NCBI RefSeq assembly: GCF_001424225.1
Contig: NZ_LMOR01000003.1
Coordinates: forward strand, 127,006 to 191,005
Source: Microbacterium sp. Leaf151
GTDB taxonomy: Bacteria > Actinomycetota > Actinomycetes > Actinomycetales > Microbacteriaceae
Reading direction: 5' to 3'
DNA: 64,000 nucleotides
Of the stretch, positions 42,240-50,720 are shown in pieces (the first letter of the stretch is position 1; every line of letters begins with the position of its first letter). The notes below the pieces were generated by a model that saw only the letters and a list, made by a program, of their open reading frames with translations, had not been told where the DNA came from and searched no databases. The translations under genes and the position numbers were made by a program.

Positions 42240-42304
42240 CATAAACGCGATCCGCGTCTATAAACACGGCGGGAGCGCGTTTATCGGCGTGAATCGCGTT
42301 TATG
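42240..42304. repeat. Family-1 nested palindrome, copy B
   Basis: The best conserved copy: outer arms ATAAACGCGAT (42241-42251) and ATCGCGTTTAT (42293-42303) are perfectly complementary over 11 bases. Inner arms are ATAAACACG (42260-42268) and CGCGTTTAT (42276-42284). It lies 83 bases after copy A, both preceded by GGCATCCA(C/G)GC. Confidence 0.8.
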
Positions 42305-42311
42305 GTGCGGC

Positions 42312-42430
42312 GCGGCGCGGGTCAGGCGCCGGGCGCGGGTCAGGCGCCGGGCGCGGGTCAGACCCACGCTCGGCGCGTCGCGGACCAGCGCGGACCGGCG
42401 CGGACCGGCGCGGGTCGGGCCCGGCCGTCG
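42312..42430. repeat. Short GC-rich tandem repeats
   Basis: Near-perfect 18-base units (GCGCGGGTCAGGCGCCGG) in two and a half copies run to about 42362, followed by 10-base GCGGACCGGC units near 42395-42420. They fill the gap between the palindromes and the next gene. No gene is seen in 41994-42440. Confidence 0.6.
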
Positions 42431-42440
42431 CGGCCCGACG

Positions 42441-43076
42441 TCAGCGCTCGGCGCGAGCCAGGTTCCGCGTCAGCTCGTCGGCGTTCTGACGTACGACGTA
42501 GGCCGGCTGATCGCGCTCGACGCGCCAGCTCTCGCTGAGCGGACCGACGTTGACGGTGTCGAAGCCGAACTCGTCGTAGACACGGGTGACGAGGGCGACG
42601 GCCTCGTCGGAGTCGCTGGAAGTGGCGAGTGCGCGACGGTTCTCGTTGCCGGCGGGGGAGCCGTCGGTGAGGATGTCAGCGGCCTTGATGTGGTTGAACG
42701 CCTTCACCACGTGCGACTGCGGCAGGTGGTCCTGAAGCATCTGCGAAGTGGTCGTCTTCTTCTCATCGAGTTCGGCGATCTGTCCGTCGCGCTCGAAGTA
42801 GTAGTTGTTGGTGTCGAGCACGGCCTTGCCGGCGAGCGGGGCGACGGGCACCTCGGCGATCGCCCTCAGCGGCACGGTGACGACGACGATGTCGCTGGCT
42901 TCTGCGGCATCCTGGGCCGTTGCCGCGCGGGCGTTGTCGCCGATCGACGACACGAGGTCGGTGAGCGTCTCGGGCCCTCGGGAGTTGGCGATCACGACGT
43001 CGTAGCCGTTCTTCGCGAAGCCCTTCGCGAGCGCCGAGCCGATGTGTCCTGCTCCGATGATTCCTACGGTTGTCAT
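42441..43076 (-). CDS. NADP oxidoreductase, F420-dependent-reductase-like (NPD family)
   Basis: 211 residues from ATG 43076. The opening MTTVGIIGAGHIGSALAKGFAKNGYDVVIANSRGPETL is the dinucleotide-binding motif of the F420:NADPH oxidoreductase family. DIVVVTVPLRAI, VLDTNNYYFERDG and VKAFNHIKAADIL follow the family pattern. It usually transfers hydride between NADPH and F420 or acts on unknown small carbonyl substrates. Confidence 0.8.
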   Translation of the reverse strand: MTTVGIIGAGHIGSALAKGFAKNGYDVVIANSRGPETLTDLVSSIGDNARAATAQDAAEASDIVVVTVPLRAIAEVPVAPLAGKAVLDTNNYYFERDGQIAELDEKKTTTSQMLQDHLPQSHVVKAFNHIKAADILTDGSPAGNENRRALATSSDSDEAVALVTRVYDEFGFDTVNVGPLSESWRVERDQPAYVVRQNADELTRNLARAER

Positions 43077-43198
43077 GCTGGACTGCAACGGCACCCGCGG
43101 GGGACGCATTCCCGCCTCCGAACGAAAAACTAGCGGCATAAGTATTTAGCACTCCGAGCTACCGTGGTCAACCGGTCGATCGGCGGGGGTGGCGCGAT

Positions 43199-43318
43199 TA
43201 TCGTCATCTTGTCGCACCCTCACGCGAGTGGTCGCCGGCCGGTGTTCGGGTCACCGTCCAGCTTGACCTGTGAGGGCGACGGCCCCCGGTGGACGCGGCT
43301 TCGGACCACCGGGGGCCG
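43199..43318 (+). promoter_or_regulatory. Candidate structured 5' leader (riboswitch-like) with terminator stem
   Basis: A TATCGT -10 box (43199-43204) would start transcription near 43211. From there GTCG-(CA)-CCCTCAC (43211-43223) pairs with GTGAGGGCGAC (43270-43280), enclosing an inner GGTG/CACC hairpin (43241-43244 with 43252-43255). Directly abutting it is a perfect 13-bp terminator-type stem (43280-43292 with 43306-43318) followed by a GCTTTCC tract. A long-range closing stem joined to a terminator stem is the usual riboswitch plan. Downstream is the TauE/SafE transporter gene. No known class is recognised. The 367-base gap 43077-43443 holds nothing else. Confidence 0.4.
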
Positions 43319-43443
43319 CTTTCCTTTCCGGGGCGGCACGTTCCCCGGCGGGTGTCGTTTCGTCGCGCACCGCGCGAGTGGAAGACTGGTTGGTCGGTGG
43401 CGCTTCGCCGCCGTGGACCGTCTTGCGAAGGAACCCCGAGCCC

Positions 43444-44241
43444 GTGACCCCCGACACCCGCCCCGTCCGCTCCACCCGGTTCTACGCCGTCTGCATCGGC
43501 GTGGGTCTCCTGGCCGGACTCCTGTCCGGGCTCTTCGGCGTGGGCGGCGGCACCGTCATCGTGCCCCTGCTCGTGCTCCTGCTCGGTTTCGACCAGCGGC
43601 TCGCCGCGGGAACCTCTCTCGCGGCCATCGTGCCCACGGCATCCGTCGGCGTGATCTCGTACGCGGTACACGGGTCGGTGGCGTGGCTTCCCGCCCTCAT
43701 CCTGGCCGCCGGTGCCGTGGTCGGCGCGCAGATCGGCACCTGGCTGCTCCCGAAGCTGTCGCAGACCGCGTTGCGGTGGTCGTTCGTGGCGTTCCTCGCC
43801 ATCGTCATCGTCAGCCTCTACTTCGTCGTGCCCTCGCGTGACGCCGAGCTCGTCCTGACCTGGGTCACCGGACCGCTGCTCGGGGTGCTCGGTGTGATCA
43901 CCGGCATCCTGGCCGGCCTCCTCGGCGTCGGCGGCGGCATCATCGTCGTGCCCGCGCTCATGCTGCTCTTCGGCACCAGCGACCTCATCGCCAAGGGCAC
44001 CTCGCTGCTGATGATGATCCCCGCGGCCGTTTCGGGGACCGTCGGCAACCTGCGCCGATCCAACGTCGACCTGCGAGCGGCGGCGTTCGTCGGTCTCGCT
44101 GCCTGTACGACGACTGCGTTGGGCGCCTTTATCGCCACGCTCGTCGATCCGCTCGTCGGCAACATCCTCTTCTCGGTGTTCCTGGCATTCATCGCCGTGC
44201 AGATGGGGATCAAGGCCGTCCGCGGTCGCCATCAGCGCTGA
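43444..44241 (+). CDS. TauE/SafE (TSUP) family sulfite/organosulfur exporter
   Basis: 265 residues from GTG 43444 with AAGGAA upstream. Eight hydrophobic helices are visible. The duplicated family motif (GLLAGLLSGLFGVGGGTVIVPLLVLLLG and GILAGLLGVGGGIIVVPALMLLFG) is intact. TSUP proteins move sulfite, sulfoacetate or related anions across the membrane. Substrate here unknown; the proximity to the Cys/Met operon is suggestive. Confidence 0.85.
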   Translation: MTPDTRPVRSTRFYAVCIGVGLLAGLLSGLFGVGGGTVIVPLLVLLLGFDQRLAAGTSLAAIVPTASVGVISYAVHGSVAWLPALILAAGAVVGAQIGTWLLPKLSQTALRWSFVAFLAIVIVSLYFVVPSRDAELVLTWVTGPLLGVLGVITGILAGLLGVGGGIIVVPALMLLFGTSDLIAKGTSLLMMIPAAVSGTVGNLRRSNVDLRAAAFVGLAACTTTALGAFIATLVDPLVGNILFSVFLAFIAVQMGIKAVRGRHQR

Positions 44242-44274
44242 GAGGGCGACCGGTCGCGTCGATAGACTGACTCG

Positions 44275-44724
44275 ATGCCCGTGAATCCCGAACTGGTCGG
44301 TCGCGCCTTCCCGCCGACCGCGCCGTATCTGGTCGGTCGAGAGAAAGTGCGCGAGTTCGCGCGCGCCGTCTTCGCCGACGCCCCGCAGCACGTCGACCCC
44401 GAAGCGGCTCGCGCACTCGGCTATGCCGACGTCGTCGCCCCGCCGACGTTCGCCGTCGTCATGCAGGACATCACGCTGCAGCAGATGCTCGCCTACCCGG
44501 AATCCGGCATCGAGCTGTCGCGCGTCGTGCACGCCGAGCAGCGTTTCCGTTACTCGCGGCCGATCGTCGCCGGAGACGAACTGGTCGCCACGCTGACGGT
44601 CGCCGGCGTCCGAGCGATGCGGGGCAGCTCCATGGTCACGATGGAGGCCGAGGTCGTGGATGCCGACGGCGCCCACGTCGTGACCACCACCAGCATTCTT
44701 CTCGTGGGGGACTCCGACGCATGA
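44275..44724 (+). CDS. MaoC-like hydratase subunit (HadA/C type N-terminal domain)
   Basis: 149 residues of the FAS1-like/MaoC N-terminal dehydratase family: VNPELVGRAFPPTAPYLVGREKVREFARAV, GYADVVAPPTFAVVM, VVHAEQRFRYSRPIVAGDELVATLTVAG. It lacks the catalytic Asp-His pair, as expected for the HadA/HadC subunit that pairs with a HadB. Its stop overlaps the next start (ATGA). Confidence 0.8.
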   Translation: MPVNPELVGRAFPPTAPYLVGREKVREFARAVFADAPQHVDPEAARALGYADVVAPPTFAVVMQDITLQQMLAYPESGIELSRVVHAEQRFRYSRPIVAGDELVATLTVAGVRAMRGSSMVTMEAEVVDADGAHVVTTTSILLVGDSDA

Positions 44725-45125
44725 GCGATTTCACCGTGGGCCAGATCATCGCCGAACGCTCCGTGCACCTCACGCGCGAGTCGCTCGTGCGGTACGCGGG
44801 CGCATCGAACGACTTCAACCCCATCCACTACAACGACGACGTGGCCGCGGCGGTCGGCCTGCCGGGCGTGCTCGCGCACGGCATGCTCACGATGGGGATC
44901 GCCGTCGGGATCGTCTCCGACGCCCTGGGGGACCCCGGCCTGATGGCCGAGTGCGGCGTGAAGTTCACGCGTCCCGTGATCGTGGACGCCATGACCGGCG
45001 CCGACATCCACGTGCGCGCCGAGGTCGGTGCCATCGACGACGAGACGGCGCGCGTCGACCTCACCGTCCGGTTCGCCGACACCTCCGTGCTCGGCAAGGC
45101 GCAGGTACGGGTGCGGGTGAGCTGA
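44721..45125 (+). CDS. MaoC-like hydratase catalytic subunit (HadB type)
   Basis: 134 residues with the hydratase-2 signature YAGASNDFNPIHYNDDVAAAVGLPGVLAHGML, which contains the catalytic Asp and His. With the preceding subunit it should dehydrate 3-hydroxyacyl thioesters in fatty acid synthesis. The stop is shared with the murB start as TGATG. Confidence 0.85.
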   Translation: MSDFTVGQIIAERSVHLTRESLVRYAGASNDFNPIHYNDDVAAAVGLPGVLAHGMLTMGIAVGIVSDALGDPGLMAECGVKFTRPVIVDAMTGADIHVRAEVGAIDDETARVDLTVRFADTSVLGKAQVRVRVS

Positions 45126-46261
45126 TGCCCGAGGTCGCCCCGATCCCGCTGTCGCGACTGACGACCCTGCGCACCGGAGGGAAGCCCGCCCGCCTGGTCG
45201 ACGCGCACTCCACCGACGAGCTGGTCGCCGCCCTTCGCGAGGTGTGGGCCGACGGCGAGCCCTGGTTGGTGCTCGGCGGCGGGTCCAACATCTTCGTGGA
45301 CGACGAGCCCTTCGACGGCACCGTCATCCGGGTGCGGTCGACCGGCATCGAGGAACTGCCCGGGTCGCATGACGCCGCCGTGCGCCTTCGGGTGCAGGCC
45401 GGCCACGACTGGGATGCGCTCGTCGCCGAGACTGTCGCGCGCGGGTTCGCCGGCATCGAGGCCATGTCGGGGATCCCCGGTACGGTCGGTGCGGCGCCGG
45501 TGCAGAACATCGGCGCGTACGGGCAAGAGATCGTGCAGACCCTCGTCGAGGTGGAGCTGATCGATGAGGCGAACGGCGAGGTGTCGGTCGTTCCCGCCTC
45601 CGAGCTCGGACTCGGGTTCCGCACCTCCGTCCTCAAGCAGCACTACGGCTCCACGCCCCGGCGCACCGCCGTCATCCTCTCGGCGACGCTCGAGCTCGCG
45701 CGCGTCGGCGACGGGGAGCGTCCGATCGCGGGCGAACAGCTGCGCTCCGCCCTGGGACTGGATGCCCCCGACACGGTGTCGCTGCGCTGGATCCGCGACC
45801 ACGTCCTCGCCACCCGTTCGCGCAAGGGAATGGTCCTCGACGACGAAGACCCCGACACCTGGAGTGCCGGCTCCTTCTTCCAGAACGCCATCGTTTCCGA
45901 GGCGTTCGCCCGGACACTCCCCGCGGCGTGCCCGAAGTGGCCCCTGTCGCCGGAGCTCGACGCGGTCAGGGTGATCCCGCTGGCCGCGTTCGACGGCATC
46001 CTTCCGCCTCCCCCCGTCGAACAGCGCGAGGTGAAGGTGAGCGCGGCCTGGCTGATCGAGAACGCCGGGCTCTCGCGCGGTTTCCGTTTCCCGCGCTCGC
46101 GCGCCGGCCTGTCGACCAAGCACACGCTCGCGCTGACCAACCGCGGCGAGGCCACAGCTGCGGAGATCGCCGAACTCGCCCGCTTCGTGCAGAGCCGGGT
46201 GGCGTCGGAGTTCGGCCTGGTGCTGCAGCCCGAGCCGGTGCTGGTGGGCGTCGAGCTGTAG
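45125..46261 (+). CDS. murB: UDP-N-acetylenolpyruvoylglucosamine reductase MurB
   Basis: 378 residues. FAD-binding motifs are TTLRTGGKPARLV, WLVLGGGSNIFV and GFAGIEAMSGIPGTVGAAPVQNIGAYGQE. The serine proton donor is in SAGSFFQNAIV. It performs the second committed step of peptidoglycan precursor synthesis. The TGATG junction couples its translation to the MaoC genes; the HadAB-MurB order is a conserved actinobacterial arrangement. Confidence 0.92.
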   Translation: MPEVAPIPLSRLTTLRTGGKPARLVDAHSTDELVAALREVWADGEPWLVLGGGSNIFVDDEPFDGTVIRVRSTGIEELPGSHDAAVRLRVQAGHDWDALVAETVARGFAGIEAMSGIPGTVGAAPVQNIGAYGQEIVQTLVEVELIDEANGEVSVVPASELGLGFRTSVLKQHYGSTPRRTAVILSATLELARVGDGERPIAGEQLRSALGLDAPDTVSLRWIRDHVLATRSRKGMVLDDEDPDTWSAGSFFQNAIVSEAFARTLPAACPKWPLSPELDAVRVIPLAAFDGILPPPPVEQREVKVSAAWLIENAGLSRGFRFPRSRAGLSTKHTLALTNRGEATAAEIAELARFVQSRVASEFGLVLQPEPVLVGVEL

Positions 46262-46282
46262 CCCCGCCGGCTGCCCCGGCCG

Positions 46283-46365
46283 GTGACGGATGGAGGGCCG
46301 GGGACGTGCGGAGGACGGACCGCGTCATGCGGTCCTCCGCTGATCCCCGGCCCTCCGCTCGTCAC
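46283..46365. terminator. Three-tier nested palindrome between convergent genes
   Basis: GTGACG/CGTCAC (46283-46288, 46360-46365), then a 13-bp perfect stem (46292-46304 with 46344-46356), then a 9-bp stem (46308-46316 with 46332-46340) are stacked with symmetrical 3-base internal loops. It lies 20 bases after murB and faces the convergent aminotransferase gene, so a bidirectional terminator is the simplest reading. The remaining sequence to 46477 shows nothing. Confidence 0.6.
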
Positions 46366-46477
46366 GTGGCCCCGCTAGCGACAGACTCGCCCGCCCCCGC
46401 ATCTCGACCGCCTCGGCCGCCCGCGCGGCTACGGCCTCAGGCCCCCGGCGCGGGACCCTGAGGCCGGCGGCACGGGC

Positions 46478-47677
46478 TCAGGCGAACAGACGCTGGAGGC
46501 GCTGCACGCCCTCGAGCAGCTGCTCGTCGCCCAGGGCGTACGACAGCCGCAGGTACCCGCTGGGGCCGAAGGCCTCGCCGGGGACGACGGCGACCTCGGC
46601 CTGCTCGAGGATGAGATCGGCCAGCTCGAGGGAAGACGTGGGGGTCACGCCGCCCCACGTTCGGTTCAGCAGCCCCTGCACGTCGGGGTACACGTAGAAC
46701 GCGCCGAGGGGGTTAGGGACCTCGACGCCGTCGATCTTCGACAGTTCCGACACGATCAGGCGGCGGCGGCGGTCGAACGCCTCACGGAACTGCTCGACCT
46801 CGCCCTGGGGCCCGTTCAGGGCTGCGGCGGCGGCGCGCTGGGCGACGTTGTTGACGTTGCTCGACAGGTGCGACTGCAGGTTGGCGGCGAGCTTCATGGC
46901 ATCCGCCGGTCCCACCATCCAGCCCACGCGCCATCCGGTCATGGCGTAGGTCTTGGCGACGCCGTTGAGCAGGATCGTCTGCTCGGCGAGTTCGGGAACG
47001 GCCTCGACGATCGAGACGGCGCGGACGCCCTCGTAGGTGAGGTTCTGGTAGATCTCGTCGGTGATGACCCAGATGCCGTGCTCGAGGGCCCAGCGGCCGA
47101 TCTCGGCGGTCTCCTCGGCGGTGTACACCGAGCCGGTCGGGTTCGACGGCGAGACGAACACGAGCACGGTCGTCTTGTCGGTGCGGGCGGCCTCGAGCTG
47201 GGCCACGGTGACCTTGTAATCCTGGTCGGCGCCGGCGAACACCTCGACCGGGGTCCCGTCGGCCAACGCGATGGCCTCGGGGTATGTCGTCCAGTACGGA
47301 GCCGGCAGCAGCACCTCGTCGCCGGGGTTCACGACGGTCTGGAACGCCTGGTACACCGCCTGCTTGCCGCCGTTGGTCACGATGACCTGCGACGGGGTCA
47401 CCTCGAGGCCCGAGTCGCGGAGCGTCTTGGCCGCGATCGCCTCGCGCAGCACCGGGAGACCCGCGGCGGGGGTGTAGCGGTAATTCGCCGGGTTCTGCAA
47501 TGCGTCGGCTGCGGCATCCACGATGAACGAAGGGGTCGCGAAATCGGGCTCTCCGGCCGCATAGGAGATCACCGGACGGCCGGCGGCCTGGAGGGCCTTG
47601 GCCTTGGCGTCGACCTTGAGGGTCGCGGACTCGGCGATGGCGGACAGCTTGCGGGAGAGAGGAGCACGGGAAGTCAC
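46478..47677 (-). CDS. Aspartate-type aminotransferase (class I/II)
   Basis: 399 residues. Substrate and PLP contacts visible are [39 protein letters not shown] and the lysine in [16 protein letters not shown]. The overall length and motifs are those of the AspC/AlaT-like Ib subgroup that transaminates aspartate or prephenate. Start at ATG 47677. Confidence 0.85.
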   Translation of the reverse strand: MTSRAPLSRKLSAIAESATLKVDAKAKALQAAGRPVISYAAGEPDFATPSFIVDAAADALQNPANYRYTPAAGLPVLREAIAAKTLRDSGLEVTPSQVIVTNGGKQAVYQAFQTVVNPGDEVLLPAPYWTTYPEAIALADGTPVEVFAGADQDYKVTVAQLEAARTDKTTVLVFVSPSNPTGSVYTAEETAEIGRWALEHGIWVITDEIYQNLTYEGVRAVSIVEAVPELAEQTILLNGVAKTYAMTGWRVGWMVGPADAMKLAANLQSHLSSNVNNVAQRAAAAALNGPQGEVEQFREAFDRRRRLIVSELSKIDGVEVPNPLGAFYVYPDVQGLLNRTWGGVTPTSSLELADLILEQAEVAVVPGEAFGPSGYLRLSYALGDEQLLEGVQRLQRLFA

Positions 47678-47716
47678 GGACCCGAGCCTAGTGTTCCGAT
47701 CCCGGCGCGCCGAGGG

Positions 47717-48043
47717 TCAGATCGCCGATCCCACCCACAGCAGGAAGGGCGGAAGGAGCATCAGGATGCCGACCACCACCGCCACGATCGACATCGCCCG
47801 GGGGCCGCGGCGTCTCACCCCCACCACGACGCCGATCACCGCGATCACCACCACCAGGGCGCCGTCGAGAACGAGGAGGGGCAGGAGCACGATCCCGAGC
47901 CACCAGATGCCGTTCATCTCGGGGATCAGGCCGATCAGGACCACCGCCAGTGTCGGCAACACCACGAGGCTCGCGAGGCACACCGCGACGATGCCGAGAA
48001 CGTCGATGCCGCGCCGGGGCGACGGGGGAGGCAGGGGCGTCAT
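47717..48043 (-). CDS. Three-helix membrane protein
   Basis: 108 residues with three hydrophobic segments (about 15-38, 45-72, 84-105) and a Pro-rich N-terminus (MTPLPPPSPRRG). It resembles the many DUF4190-like small actinobacterial membrane proteins. Function unknown. Confidence 0.6.
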   Translation of the reverse strand: MTPLPPPSPRRGIDVLGIVAVCLASLVVLPTLAVVLIGLIPEMNGIWWLGIVLLPLLVLDGALVVVIAVIGVVVGVRRRGPRAMSIVAVVVGILMLLPPFLLWVGSAI

Positions 48044-48097
48044 GCCGTCACGCTAGCGCGCCACCGGCGCGACACACGGGTCGGTTACCGTGAGCGG

Positions 48098-49390
48098 GTG
48101 ACAGCGCTCACCAGGCCCCTCCGCTCCCGACGCCGTGGACTCGGCTCGCTCGCCCGGCTCGGAGCTGCGACCGCACTCGTCGGCGTCGGTGCGGGTCTCG
48201 CCGTGCTGCTGCTGGTCTGGATCGTCCACAGCCTGGAGCACCTCGTGTGGGGTCACGCGGAGGGGCCGTTCCTCGACGGCGTCGCCTTTCCCGACCCCTG
48301 GTGGCTTCCGATAGCGACGGTGGGCGGGGCCGGCGCCGTCGTCGCCGTGGGGTGGTATCTGCTCCGCCGGTTCGGTCGACGTCTCGCCACGGTCGAGCAG
48401 GGCGTAGACGGGGCGCGGATGCCCTGGTGGGAGACACTCGCGGACACCGTCCTGCAGGTGGCGTCGGTGGCGATGGGAGCATCGATCGGCAAGGAGGTCG
48501 CGCCGCGCGAACTGTCGGCGATGGCGGGGTCGAAGATCGTGCGGTGGTTCCGCCTCGACGCCCGATGGTCCCGCATCCTGATCGCCGCAGCCGCCGGGGC
48601 CGGTCTCGCCGCCGTCTACAACGTGCCCCTCGGCGGTGCCCTCTTCGCCATCGAGATCCTGCTCGCGCAGTTCAGCGTCGGCGCTGCGGTGGTCGCGCTC
48701 GCCGCCAGCTCGATCGCGACGCTCGTCGCGCGGCCGCTCGTCGGCGACGGATCGCTGTACTCCGTGGCATCCGTCGAGGTGAACGCCTCGCTGATCGTCG
48801 CCGCGATCCTCATCGGGCCGCTGATGGGATGGGGGGCGTCGAGCTTCTCCGGCGTGACCAGGACGCTCGCCCGGTTCCGTCCCGCGGGGTGGCGGCTGCT
48901 CGTCGCCCTGCCCGTCGCGTTCGCGGCGGTCGGAGCGCTCGGCGCGGTCTTCCCTCTCGTCCTCGGCAACGGTCGCGCGTTGGCGGCGGCAGGCTTCGAT
49001 TTCTCCCAGCCCGCGATCCTGCTCGTCGCGCTCGCCGTGATGAAGTACGTCGCGACGTCCGTCTCGCTCGGTGCCGGGGCGATCGGCGGCACGTTGCAGC
49101 CGTCGGTCGCGATCGGCGCGGCACTGGGCGCGGCCGCGGCCGCCGGTTGGGCGTTCGTGTGGCCGGGAGCCGACGGCACGGCGTTCGCGATCGTGGCGGC
49201 CGCCGCCTTCCTGGCATCCACGATGCGTGCGCCCTTCACCGCGATCGCGCTCGTCATCGAGTTCACCGACACCGGGTTCACCCTGTTGGTGCCGATCTTC
49301 CTCGCCGTCGCGGGCTCGCTCGCGGCCTCGCGCCTGACCTCGTGCGAGAGCCTGCGGCGCTTCGCGCCGATGGATCCGGCGCGGGCGTAG
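48098..49390 (+). CDS. ClC-type chloride channel/transporter
   Basis: 430 residues from GTG 48098 with about ten hydrophobic helices. The ClC anion-site motifs are recognisable: GASIGKEVAPRE (the GxExP glutamate position reads G-K-E-V-A-P), VYNVPLGGALFAIE and LGAGAIGGTLQPSVAIGAALGA. STMRAPFTAIALVIEFT is the typical late motif. Transports chloride or fluoride, probably with proton exchange. Confidence 0.85.
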   Translation: MTALTRPLRSRRRGLGSLARLGAATALVGVGAGLAVLLLVWIVHSLEHLVWGHAEGPFLDGVAFPDPWWLPIATVGGAGAVVAVGWYLLRRFGRRLATVEQGVDGARMPWWETLADTVLQVASVAMGASIGKEVAPRELSAMAGSKIVRWFRLDARWSRILIAAAAGAGLAAVYNVPLGGALFAIEILLAQFSVGAAVVALAASSIATLVARPLVGDGSLYSVASVEVNASLIVAAILIGPLMGWGASSFSGVTRTLARFRPAGWRLLVALPVAFAAVGALGAVFPLVLGNGRALAAAGFDFSQPAILLVALAVMKYVATSVSLGAGAIGGTLQPSVAIGAALGAAAAAGWAFVWPGADGTAFAIVAAAAFLASTMRAPFTAIALVIEFTDTGFTLLVPIFLAVAGSLAASRLTSCESLRRFAPMDPARA

Positions 49391-49401
49391 CGTTCGCCGG
49401 C

Positions 49402-49523
49402 CACATCGGCGTGCCCGTGCATATCGGCGTGCCCGTGCATATCGGCGGGGCCGGCCACATCGGCGTGCCCGTGCATATCGGCGGGGCCGTGCATATCGGC
49501 GGGGCCGTGCATATCGGCGGGCC
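49402..49523. repeat. 18-base minisatellite
   Basis: Seven units of CA(C/T)ATCGGCG(T/G)G(C/G)CC(G)(T/G)(G/C) run head to tail from 49402 to 49509, with the last merging into the next repeat. It starts 12 bases after the ClC stop. Being a multiple of three it stays open in several frames, but no gene uses it. Confidence 0.8.
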
Positions 49524-49589
49524 TTTCTTCGACGCGCCGGTTCGCGACGCCCGAGAGCGGGGTGTCGGTGAATTCGCCCGCCGTTGTGC
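49509..49589. repeat. Family-2 palindrome, copy 3
   Basis: About 81 bases. The right arm CCCGCCGTTGTGC (49577-49589) is identical to copies 1 and 2. The left arm GCATATCGGCGGG (49509-49521) matches 10 of 13 and coincides with the last minisatellite unit. The inner TTCGACGCGCCGG/CGGTG part is diverged. It lies 62 bases beyond the 3' end of the DUF559 gene. Confidence 0.6.
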
Positions 49590-49651
49590 GCGGGTCAGCC
49601 CGCGGGGTTCTCGTGCGGCCGCCTGGTGCGCCGGGAACAGGGTCGGCGGCG

Positions 49652-50479
49652 TCAACGGAAGCGGTGCCGGCCGCGGTCGACGTGGGCGAGGATGGCGAGC
49701 TCGACCGTCGGCCAATCGTGCACGACGAGGGCGTAGTCGAACCGCAGAGTGATGAAACCCCACGCGGCTGCATGAGCGTCCCGTTGCAGATCCCGGTGTC
49801 GATCCGCCGGCGCGTCGTGGTGCGCCGCGCCGTCCACCTCGACGATGAGTGCATCCCCGATGAGCAGGTCGACGCGGCCCACCGACACGATCCCGACCTG
49901 CGTCCGCACCGGAAGGTTCAATCGACGCAGCCGCCATCGCACGAGGGACTCGAGCCCGCTGTCGGCGTCGGATCGGGCGAACGTCATCGCGTCTCTCCCC
50001 GCCTCGTTGAGGTGATCTCGCAGCCACGCCCATGCGGTGGGAGTCAGCCGGCCCTGACGCAGCGCCGACTCCACCGCCACGAAGAACTCCTCGACGCCGC
50101 GGCACCGCAGGATCTGCCGGAGCACGCGTGCGATGGAGGGAATCGTGAAGGGGGAGTCGACGACGGCGTCATCTCGGTGGACAGCGCAGTCGCAGTCGTC
50201 GTGGGCGTGGTCGTGCCCGCCACGACGGAGCCAGACGTGTGACTGCTCACCGGGGGTCAGGACCCATAGCCCGAGATGCCGTGCCGCCGTCACGCACGCC
50301 ACGGCTCCCCCGTGTCGCGCCGCGACGACGACCGGGTCGCAGGCGCCGCTGTCGGCGTACACCCCGCGTCGCAGGTGCACGAGGGAGCCCGCTGCCGTCG
50401 CCGCGCCGATGTCCCGACGCGACAACCCCGCCCCGCGAAGGCCGGCGAAGGTCCGGATGCCATGACCGCTCTCGCACAT
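49652..50479 (-). CDS. AbiEi-like/DUF559 endonuclease-domain protein
   Basis: 275 residues. The N-terminal winged helix (FAGLRGAGLSRRDIGAATAAGSLVHLRRGVYA) is of the AbiEi antitoxin/type IV kind. The C-terminal DUF559 domain has the Vsr-type PD-(D/E)XK pattern: VDLLIGDALIVEVDGAAHHD with the D…ExD residues, then RDLQRDAHAAAWGFITLRFDYALV. The ATG at 50479 is preceded by a GGAGG only one base away. It is flanked by family-2 palindromes on both sides and is fused in-frame with pucR through a G/C homopolymer in the assembly. Nicking or restriction of DNA is predicted; no partner toxin is seen. Confidence 0.75.
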   Translation of the reverse strand: MCESGHGIRTFAGLRGAGLSRRDIGAATAAGSLVHLRRGVYADSGACDPVVVAARHGGAVACVTAARHLGLWVLTPGEQSHVWLRRGGHDHAHDDCDCAVHRDDAVVDSPFTIPSIARVLRQILRCRGVEEFFVAVESALRQGRLTPTAWAWLRDHLNEAGRDAMTFARSDADSGLESLVRWRLRRLNLPVRTQVGIVSVGRVDLLIGDALIVEVDGAAHHDAPADRHRDLQRDAHAAAWGFITLRFDYALVVHDWPTVELAILAHVDRGRHRFR

Positions 50480-50582
50480 GCCTCCACGATGGCCGCTGCC
50501 CCGTCGCTCCCGGGCTGGGGCGCGGGGATCTGTGGATGGCCGCCGCGTGGGGAGGAGTCGAGCGGTGCAGACGGCATCCCGA

Positions 50583-50664
50583 GCACAACGGCGGGCCCTT
50601 TCGTCGACACGCCGGAGCGGGACCCCGACCACTCGGCGTGCCGGAAAACCCCCCGCCGTTGTGC
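50583..50664. repeat. Family-2 palindrome, copy 1
   Basis: 82 bases with perfect 13-base terminal inverted repeats GCACAACGGCGGG (50583-50595) and CCCGCCGTTGTGC (50652-50664). An inner CACGCCG/CGGCGTG pairing makes a second stem. It lies 104 bases before the DUF559 start. Confidence 0.85.
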
Positions 50665-50720
50665 ACCCACGAGGAGGCCGTGCGGCGGAGACGGTGGGTG
50701 GGGTTGCCGGGGGAATCGGG

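Noticed and set aside
41956..42267. Apparent proteins containing DRVYAWMP/DRVYAWVPRA in both 42 kb and 61 kb gaps
   Set aside because: The shared peptide is the translation of the family-1 palindrome and its GGCATCCACGC flank, not a gene.
49391..49650. Coding extension of ClC or DUF559 through the 18-base repeats (HIGVPV / PADMHG translations)
   Set aside because: ClC has a normal stop at 49390 and the DUF559 gene ends at 49652; the open frames are a by-product of units being multiples of three.
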